Assembly: GCA_023399035.1 (NCBI GenBank)
Contig: JAEWQX010000093.1
Location: forward strand, 1 to 6,674
Direction: 5' to 3'
Source: Bacillota bacterium
GTDB lineage: Bacteria; Bacillota; Clostridia; Clostridiales; Clostridiaceae
Length of the DNA: 6,674 nt
Shown here: positions 1-5,035 of the stretch, piece by piece
Layout of the letters: the number at the start of each line of letters is the position of its first letter
Position numbering within the stretch: position 1 is the first letter of the stretch
Translations under genes and position numbers: made by a program
The notes under the pieces: generated by a model
The model's input: only the letters and a program-made list of their open reading frames with translations
Databases searched by the model: none
What the model was told of the DNA's origin: nothing

Positions 1-99
1 CTGCTAATAATAAACTCTTAGATAAAAATAAAATTGTATAATTCTATGTATGAAATATGCATAAAATGAATAACAATAAAGATATTCTACATTAAACAT

Positions 100-133
100 A
101 AAAGAGAGCTGTCATTAATGATGGCTCTCTTTT
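100..133 (+). terminator. Hairpin terminator of an upstream gene
   Basis: Arm 100-109 (AAAAGAGAGC) is fully complementary to 124-133 (GCTCTCTTTT). The stem continues inward through two G-U wobbles and three more pairs to a TTAA loop at 115-118. The uridine run is short and forms part of the stem, so it could act on either strand. It lies before the gene 1 promoter and separates gene 1 from whatever precedes the window. No gene end is visible in 1-99. Confidence 0.6.
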
Positions 134-220
134 GTCGAATATTGCATTATTATTTTTTATATTTCATTTAATAAAAAGTTAATATAAAATTAAGAAATAT
201 TAGATTTACAATAGTTTACA

Positions 221-249
221 TTGATACTTTATAATGATAACATTAAAAT
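221..249 (+). promoter_or_regulatory. Sigma-A-type promoter of gene 1
   Basis: TTGATA at 221-226 and TAAAAT at 244-249 are separated by 17 bases, and each matches the vegetative consensus at five of six positions. Transcription would start near 256, leaving a leader of about 20 bases that holds little beyond the ribosome binding site. A second, overlapping candidate pairs TTTACA (205-210) with a perfect TATAAT (230-235), but its 19-base spacing is long. The TTG at 221 opens the longest reading frame of gene 1, so it is better read as the -35 box than as a start codon. Confidence 0.6.
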
Positions 250-261
250 ACAACCCATAAT

Positions 262-267
262 AAGGAG
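262..267 (+). promoter_or_regulatory. Ribosome binding site that fixes the gene 1 start
   Basis: AAGGAG lies seven bases before the ATG at 275. The open frame extends upstream to a TTG at 221, but nothing resembling a binding site precedes that TTG. A signal peptide also begins directly at the ATG. Confidence 0.8.
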
Positions 268-274
268 AAATACA

Positions 275-1786
275 ATGAAAAGATTAATTAAGGGTATTTT
301 TACTATAATATTAACAATGTGTTCTATTGTAGGAATAGAATCTGTTATGTTACTTAATATAACATGTGTAAAAACTTATGCTGAAACTAAAGAGGATACT
401 CCAGCTCTTAAAAGTATTTATGTAAGTCAGGGCGATGATATTGATTTTTCAAAAGATATTCATAATTATATTGTAGATGTATCATCTGATGATGAAGATA
501 TTTTTATAAAAGCAAAGCCGGAAGATGAAAACTATGTTTTGAGAATAAATGGTGAATTAGTTTCGAAGGATGATAAGTATAAAAAGTTAGTAAATCTTAA
601 GATGGGGAAGAATAAAGTCATAATTGAAGTGAGCAGTAGTAAGAAATTCATTGATGATAAATACTACGAGTCTTATTGTGAAGGTGAACATAAAGAGGAT
701 GAATCTGATATTTCAAAATATATTGTTTATGTATTTAGAGGCGGGGAAACTGCTGTATACCTTAAAAATATAACAATAGATCATAACAATATAGGTTTTA
801 CTTCAACTGATAATTACTATAATTTAGAGATAGACGATGATAATGAAGTTGCTGAGTTTCAATTTGAAAAATTCGATGAAGATGACACTATTCTAGTAAA
901 TAATAAAGTCTTAAATAATACAAGCTACTTGAAGATTAAATTTAAGGGCATTGGAAAATATACAGTTATTGTGGACATAATAGATAATGATACAAAAAGA
1001 AAAGGAACATATACTTTCAATATTTATTATGGAATTCCTGTTTCACCTAATGTTTCTGATTCAATAAATTCTGCTCTTAAACCTAACCAGTGGGTTATTG
1101 TAAATGGAAGATGGCAGTTAAATGATGCTTTAGGAAAGCCTCTAAGGAGTCAATGGTTTTATGACCCCAATTATAATTCCTATTTCTATTTTAATGGTCG
1201 TGGAAATATGAAAACAGGGTGGGTAAATATTGATGGTAACACATATTACCTAGGCAATAGTGGACAAATGCAGACAGGATGGGTGGAATATGAAGGTGAA
1301 TGGTATTATCTCGATCATAATGGCGTTATGAGGACAGGCTGGGTTAAAGACAATGATAAATGGTATTATTTAAATGCTGATGGAAGCATGAAAACTGGGT
1401 GGTTTGTAGATAATAACCAATGGTACTTTTTGAGCAGAAGTGGAGAAATGAAAACAGGCTGGATGCTGGATAATAAAAAATGGTACTATTTTTCTGAAAG
1501 CGGGACTATGGAGACTGGCTGGTTAAAATATAATGATGAATGGTATTATTTAAATAACGATGGCAGCATGAAATCTGGAGAGTGGTTTAGTGAAAATGGA
1601 AAGTGGTACTATATAAATTATTCTGGAACCATGAGATGTGGCTGGCTTAATAAAGATGACAAGTTTTATTATTTTAATGAAGATGGAAGTATGAGAATAG
1701 ATCCTATAGTACTTGATGGTTACTTATATGCATTTAATAAAGATGGATCTGTAGATTTTGAAAACAGTAGGAGTGTAAATTTATAA
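275..1786 (+). CDS. Secreted wall-binding protein with two diverged cadherin-like domains
   Basis: This is a 503-residue exported protein with no visible catalytic motif. Residues 1-36 form a Sec signal peptide: MKRLIK, a hydrophobic core, then a likely cut after TYA (A36/E37). Residues 44-157 resemble a cadherin-like beta-sandwich module (PF12733 style), opening with ALKSIYVSQG and containing NYIVDV, LRINGE, GKNKVIIEV and KYIVYVFR. An acidic insertion of about 20 residues, including EGEHKEDESD, precedes its last strand. Residues 160-253 look like a second, more diverged module ending in YTFNIYY. From residue 271 to about 495 there are eleven tandem repeats of about 20 residues, seven of them close to the canonical form (for example GWVKDNDKWYYLNADGSMKT). 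In this family the aromatic residues bind choline on wall or lipid-linked teichoic acid, and that role is inferred here. The likely job is a surface-displayed structural or adhesive protein. The start at 275 is chosen over the upstream TTG because of the binding site and signal peptide. The gene has its own promoter and terminator. Confidence 0.9.
   Translation: MKRLIKGIFTIILTMCSIVGIESVMLLNITCVKTYAETKEDTPALKSIYVSQGDDIDFSKDIHNYIVDVSSDDEDIFIKAKPEDENYVLRINGELVSKDDKYKKLVNLKMGKNKVIIEVSSSKKFIDDKYYESYCEGEHKEDESDISKYIVYVFRGGETAVYLKNITIDHNNIGFTSTDNYYNLEIDDDNEVAEFQFEKFDEDDTILVNNKVLNNTSYLKIKFKGIGKYTVIVDIIDNDTKRKGTYTFNIYYGIPVSPNVSDSINSALKPNQWVIVNGRWQLNDALGKPLRSQWFYDPNYNSYFYFNGRGNMKTGWVNIDGNTYYLGNSGQMQTGWVEYEGEWYYLDHNGVMRTGWVKDNDKWYYLNADGSMKTGWFVDNNQWYFLSRSGEMKTGWMLDNKKWYYFSESGTMETGWLKYNDEWYYLNNDGSMKSGEWFSENGKWYYINYSGTMRCGWLNKDDKFYYFNEDGSMRIDPIVLDGYLYAFNKDGSVDFENSRSVNL
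1085..1759 (+). repeat. Eleven tandem choline-binding-type repeats of gene 1
   Basis: The units run from NQWVIVNGRW at the N-terminal edge to a weak last unit, DPIVLDGYLYAFNKDGSVDF. The central units hold a strict 20-residue period of the form GW-x5-WYY-L/F-x3-G-x-M-x-T. The first two and the last are degenerate, as is common at the edges of such arrays. The DNA repeats are only partly alike, so the array is old rather than freshly amplified. Confidence 0.85.
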
Positions 1787-1807
1787 ATATAAAGATAAGT
1801 TGAAAGA

Positions 1808-1846
1808 CCTGTGTGAAATTATAAAGTCACACAGGCTTTTTCTTTT
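1808..1846 (+). terminator. Terminator of gene 1
   Basis: CCTGTGTGA (1808-1816) pairs perfectly with TCACACAGG (1827-1835) around a 10-base loop. A near-continuous T tract follows from 1837. It begins 21 bases after the stop codon, so gene 1 is probably transcribed alone. Confidence 0.9.
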
Positions 1847-1950
1847 GAATTATACTTATAGGAAAATAATAAAGGTTAGTTTATTTTTAAAATAAAATAT
1901 ATAAAAAATATATATTTTGATGTAAAAAATAGTACTAAAGGTTCGATAAT

Positions 1951-2043
1951 TATTATGTATAATATATTATAGTCGTTATTATGCATATATGTTTGTAAAT
2001 ATGCAGATTATACAAATTAATGTATTAATTCTTTAATGCATTA
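1951..2043. promoter_or_regulatory. Cluster of ATGYAT-centred dyads upstream of gene 2
   Basis: Four short dyads share an ATGTAT or ATGCAT core: TATTAT-GT-ATAATA (1951-1964), TATGCATA (1980-1987), AATTAAT-GT-ATTAATT (2015-2030) and TAATGCATTA (2034-2043). The last two are near copies, TTAATG(T/C)ATTA, set 16 bases apart. They could be sites for a DNA-binding regulator of gene 2, or a by-product of AT-rich sequence. A TATAAT sits at 1958-1963, but no acceptable -35 box lies at the proper distance, so the gene 2 promoter stays unassigned. Confidence 0.25.
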
Positions 2044-2060
2044 TATAAATATTTATAATT

Positions 2061-2066
2061 GGGAGG
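2061..2066 (+). promoter_or_regulatory. Ribosome binding site that fixes the gene 2 start
   Basis: GGGAGG lies seven bases before the ATG at 2074. Two in-frame TTG codons lie upstream. The one at 2059 overlaps this site, and the one at 2071 is only four bases from it. The ATG is therefore the natural start. Confidence 0.85.
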
Positions 2067-2073
2067 ACTATTG

Positions 2074-4323
2074 ATGGGAGCAAAGTTTAGTTTCAAAAAG
2101 ATTCTTTCATATCTGCTTATCTTTGTTATGGCTATTAGTTTTGTGCAAGTTAGACAAGCAACAACGGCAAGTGCAGCAACAATAGGAAACGGAGTTAATC
2201 AGGTTAAAGGATTAAAATTTCATATTGGAGATATAAATGGAGATGACATAATAATAGATAAAAAGCCTGGAAACAGCAGTCAGTATCTGATTAGTTCACT
2301 GCCTTATTCGAAAACTTATACACTAGAACCAGAATCAGGATATACTATTGAAAGTGTTACTAGTAATAAAGATGAATATATGAATATCGGATATAAATTA
2401 ATGTCAGATAAAAGAAAGATGTATTTTATAAACTCAATAAAGAGTTACAATAATTTTGTACTTACAGTTACTATGAAAGATAACGATGGGAATAAAGAGA
2501 CATATAATATCAATATTGAATTTGAAGCAAATTCATCATTAGAATTTAAAGAAATCTTAGTTACATTAGACAGCAATGACCCAGTTTCTCTTTCTTATGA
2601 TGAGCAGGATAGTGATGGATATTTTTATTTACCTGATATTAAGTCAGATGTACAACAAGCTAAGTTTCAAGTTTTAGATAGTAATAATAAGTCTATGGAT
2701 TTTAAGCTTAATAATAGTACAAATAAGACTTTAAAGTTAGTTGGTGGAGATAATACAGCAGAATTAACTATAACAAAAAATGGATTTTCAAAAAAGTATA
2801 CTGTTATTATCACTAAAAAGGGTCAGGCTAAGCTGAAATCATTAAAACCATCTACAGGAAGCTTATCACCAGCATTTGATCCAGAAGTTACTGATTATAC
2901 AATAACAGTACCTACTGGAACAACAAGCATAGCTTTCACACCAACAACAGTTGATAATTCTGCAACTGTAAAAGTAAAAAAAGTTATAGTTGCAAGTGGC
3001 AAAAAGAGTCAGGATATAAAGCTTGATGAAGGAGAAAATGAAATTCCTATTACTGTTACTACTAAAGATGGTGATACTACAGTCTATAATATAACAGTAA
3101 CTCGTACAGAACAGTTTAGAAGTGCAAATCTTAAGAGTTTAAAATTAACTAGCGGAAGCTTATCACCTTCATTCAATAAAGAGGTGTATGAATATACTGC
3201 AATTGTAGATAATAAAGTTAGTTCAGTAGGGGTAATCCCAACAGCAGAAGATGCAAATGCAACAATAGAAGTTAATGGAAAGAAACTGCCAAGTGGAGCA
3301 ACTTCTCCTTATATAAGCCTTGATGAAGGTGGAAATATAATTAATATAACTGTTACCGATACTAAAGGTAATGAAAATAATTATGTAATAATGATAACAA
3401 GAAAGTATTCTAAAAATAATGTAAACTTGAGCAGCCTTACAGTTACTGATGGAACATTTTCACCAAAGTTTGATCCAGAAACCTATGCATATAGTGTTAA
3501 AGTTCCAAGATATGTAGAAGAAGTAAGAATAAAGTTCGAAACACAAAATGAAAAGGCTAAGATTGAAGTTAATGGTGTTAAATATGAAAGTGGACAGCAG
3601 ACTGATAAAATTAAGCTGGATTTAGGTGCAAATACAATAACAGTTAAAGTTATTGCAGAAGATAATAAATCAACAACAAATTATGTTTTAAGTATTATAA
3701 GAGATAAAGTTCAAGGTACAATAAATGACTGGGTTCTTGTAGGTGGAGAGTGGATGTTCTACAATGCTGAGGGAATTCCAGTAAAGAACCAATGGGTTAA
3801 ATATGATAATCAATGGTATCATCTAGATGTTAACGGATATATGGACAAAGATGGATGGTTATTTGATGGTGGAGAGTGGTATTACCTTGATCCTAATGGA
3901 ATAATGCTTCATGGATGGATAAAAGATACTGGATACTGGTATTACTTCAGGGAAAATGGTCCTATGGTTTCAAATTGTTGGACAATGTTAGATGGAAACT
4001 GGTATTTCTTCAATGAATATGGACAAATGCAGACGGGATGGACATTGTATAATGGCAAATGGTACTTCATGGATGACCATGGCGTTATGCAGAAGGGCTG
4101 GATAACTTATGATAAGAATAAATACTATCTAGATGATGATGGCTCTATGAGAAATGGATGGTTATACAATGGGAAAGTTTGGTACTATTTTGATTCATCA
4201 GGAAAAATGGTAACAGGCTGGCAGACTATAGGTAATAGAACTTACTATTTTGATTCTAAGGGAGCAATGAAGACAGGAATGTTATTCTTAGATGGAAGAT
4301 GGATAAATCTTGATTCACTTTAA
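2074..4323 (+). CDS. Secreted wall-binding protein with tandem cadherin-like domains
   Basis: This 749-residue exported protein is the largest of the three. Residues 1-34 or 1-35 are a Sec signal peptide (MGAKFSFKK, hydrophobic core, cut in TTASAAT). Residues 36-150 and 155-249 are two diverged beta-rich modules; the second ends in KKYTVIITKKG. Three clear cadherin-like beta-sandwich modules (PF12733 style) follow at about 253-347, 352-448 and 451-547. Each opens with the L-x-S-L...G-S/T-L/F-S-P-x-F signature and closes with an NxI..V strand and a Y-x-I/L-x-I-T/I-R ending. Residues 551-749 hold ten choline-binding-type repeats. No catalytic residues or enzyme domain are visible. The beta-sandwich stack probably acts as a stalk or binding rod projecting from the wall, with the repeats as anchor; this is inference from architecture. 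It shares its general design with gene 1, which has two such modules, so the two are likely paralogues. A terminator follows 97 bases after the stop. Confidence 0.92.
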   Translation: MGAKFSFKKILSYLLIFVMAISFVQVRQATTASAATIGNGVNQVKGLKFHIGDINGDDIIIDKKPGNSSQYLISSLPYSKTYTLEPESGYTIESVTSNKDEYMNIGYKLMSDKRKMYFINSIKSYNNFVLTVTMKDNDGNKETYNINIEFEANSSLEFKEILVTLDSNDPVSLSYDEQDSDGYFYLPDIKSDVQQAKFQVLDSNNKSMDFKLNNSTNKTLKLVGGDNTAELTITKNGFSKKYTVIITKKGQAKLKSLKPSTGSLSPAFDPEVTDYTITVPTGTTSIAFTPTTVDNSATVKVKKVIVASGKKSQDIKLDEGENEIPITVTTKDGDTTVYNITVTRTEQFRSANLKSLKLTSGSLSPSFNKEVYEYTAIVDNKVSSVGVIPTAEDANATIEVNGKKLPSGATSPYISLDEGGNIINITVTDTKGNENNYVIMITRKYSKNNVNLSSLTVTDGTFSPKFDPETYAYSVKVPRYVEEVRIKFETQNEKAKIEVNGVKYESGQQTDKIKLDLGANTITVKVIAEDNKSTTNYVLSIIRDKVQGTINDWVLVGGEWMFYNAEGIPVKNQWVKYDNQWYHLDVNGYMDKDGWLFDGGEWYYLDPNGIMLHGWIKDTGYWYYFRENGPMVSNCWTMLDGNWYFFNEYGQMQTGWTLYNGKWYFMDDHGVMQKGWITYDKNKYYLDDDGSMRNGWLYNGKVWYYFDSSGKMVTGWQTIGNRTYYFDSKGAMKTGMLFLDGRWINLDSL
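2830..3714 (+). repeat. Three tandem cadherin-like modules in gene 2
   Basis: Three units of about 95-100 residues start with KLKSLKPSTGSLSPAFDP, NLKSLKLTSGSLSPSFNK and NLSSLTVTDGTFSPKFDP. Each then has an aromatic Y-strand (DYTITV, EYTAIV, AYSVKV), a VNG-type turn in the second and third, a GENEI/GGNII/GANTI turn, and a closing strand ending in TR or IR. The first unit has KKVIVASGKK where the other two have EVNG. Confidence 0.8.
3724..4320 (+). repeat. Ten choline-binding-type repeats of gene 2
   Basis: The run begins at NDWVLVGGEW and continues to the last residue of the protein, where the final unit (GMLFLDGRWINLDSL) is cut short. Most units are 20 residues, two are 21. One has CW in place of GW at its head. 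Units six and seven resemble units three and four of gene 1 in sequence and order. Confidence 0.85.
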
Positions 4324-4362
4324 GAAATCTAGCTGAATTATATTCAATGATTTTTAACGTAT

Positions 4363-4387
4363 ACTTTTTTATAAATAAATGTTGTTA
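4363..4387 (+). repeat. 25-bp repeat, copy A (solo)
   Basis: This copy begins ACTTTTTTATAA and ends ATGTTGTTA, and it is identical over 25 bases to 4614-4638. It lies between the gene 2 stop and its terminator, so it would be in the transcript's 3' untranslated end. Sequence on either side does not match the flanks of the other copies. Confidence 0.85.
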
Positions 4388-4419
4388 ATAAGGTTTGTAT
4401 AAAGATTTCAGCTATAGAA

Positions 4420-4465
4420 GCTGCTATTAGTAGATATATAAATATTTACATAATAGCAGCTTTTT
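4420..4465 (+). terminator. Terminator of gene 2
   Basis: GCTGCTATTA (4420-4429) pairs perfectly with TAATAGCAGC (4451-4460), and TTTTT follows directly. The 21-base loop can fold further: after a bulged A at 4450, seven more pairs form between 4430-4436 and 4443-4449, leaving a six-base loop. It closes the gene 2 transcript well before gene 3. Confidence 0.88.
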
Positions 4466-4613
4466 ATTTATTTTTGGGGAAAGTATGATTGCAAAAAACA
4501 TATATAATCTTTTTAAGAAAACAGAAATACCTATTCTGAGAAGTATATTTTGTTTAAATTTACTTTACTGTAAATTTAACAATTGATTGTATAGTTATTA
4601 AATCAGGGATAAG

Positions 4614-4800
4614 ACTTTTTTATAAATAAATGTTGTTATGATTATCAGATATAAGAATTATAAATACTAGATTATACAAGAATTAAAATATCAGATCAGG
4701 TTTCAAATTATAAATATTACATTAGCTTTTAAATTAAAGCGAAGTAAATAAAATTTTATTTTTAAAATTTCAGATTAACAACATTTAACTATAAAAAAGT
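4614..4800. repeat. 187-bp unit bounded by 25-bp inverted repeats, possible MITE
   Basis: The left end (4614-4638) is matched by its reverse complement at 4776-4800 with 23 of 25 positions equal; the differences are at 4788 and 4789. The 137 bases between have no coding frame. They contain two small dyads, GCTTT/AAAGC at 4725-4740 and AAATTTTA/TAAAATTT at 4751-4770. The size, inverted ends and lack of a gene suit a miniature inverted-repeat transposable element. No clear target-site duplication flanks the ends, so a folded RNA or paired protein-binding sites remain possible. Confidence 0.4.
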
Positions 4801-4981
4801 TTTTATTATGAAATAATATATAAATAGGCGCTCTAATGAATATACAAAATGAAATAGAAATGAGTATGTTAAAGCAATTAGTGTATTTTTCTAGAGCAAA
4901 CAGATGTAGATAATTCTTATAAAAAATAAATTATATTAATAGATTTTATATATAACTGAAAATATTATGTATAAAAACAAT

Positions 4982-5009
4982 TTGAACTGATCAGTATAAG
5001 TGATATAAT
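4982..5009 (+). promoter_or_regulatory. Extended -10 promoter of gene 3 with palindromic spacer
   Basis: TTGAAC (4982-4987) and a perfect TATAAT (5004-5009) are 16 bases apart. A TG at 5001-5002 makes an extended -10 (TGATATAAT). Start of transcription is expected near 5016, giving a leader of about 20 bases with GGGAGG at 5022-5027. The perfect palindrome ACTGATCAGT (4986-4995) overlaps the -35 edge and fills half the spacer. A repressor bound there would block RNA polymerase; this regulatory role is inferred. Confidence 0.7.
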
Positions 5010-5035
5010 TAGAGTATTATTGGGAGGGATAGAAC

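Larger units (their letters stand above)
4324..5035. other. Long intergenic region with repeats and no convincing gene
   Basis: This 712-base gap holds, in order, a 25-bp repeat copy (4363-4387), the gene 2 terminator (4420-4465), a perfect 10-bp hairpin (4554-4579), a 187-bp inverted-repeat unit (4614-4800) and the gene 3 promoter (4982-5009). Two very short frames were looked at: 33 codons from 4485, with a GGGGA before it, and 25 codons from 4836. Neither is convincing. Stretch 4801-4981 is plain AT-rich sequence in which I see nothing definite. Confidence 0.7.

Noticed and set aside
221..274. TTG start that would lengthen gene 1 by 18 residues
   Set aside because: The TTG is the first part of a good -35 box, no ribosome binding site precedes it, and the added residues would sit in front of a complete signal peptide.
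1085..1759. CRISPR-like periodic repeat
   Set aside because: The 60-base period is the codon image of 20-residue protein repeats, the units are not identical, and the frame is open throughout.
2059..2073. TTG starts that would lengthen gene 2 by up to five residues
   Set aside because: They overlap or crowd the GGGAGG site, which is correctly spaced for the ATG at 2074.
4836..4913. 25-codon frame starting MNIQNEIEMSMLKQLV
   Set aside because: Only a partial AGG precedes it, no promoter is seen, and a frame this short is expected by chance. No recognised small-protein family fits.
4324..5035. Riboswitch or other structured leader ahead of gene 3
   Set aside because: The promoter lies about 25 bases before the gene, leaving a leader of about 20 bases, too short for a riboswitch. 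No known conserved core was seen in the rest of the gap.
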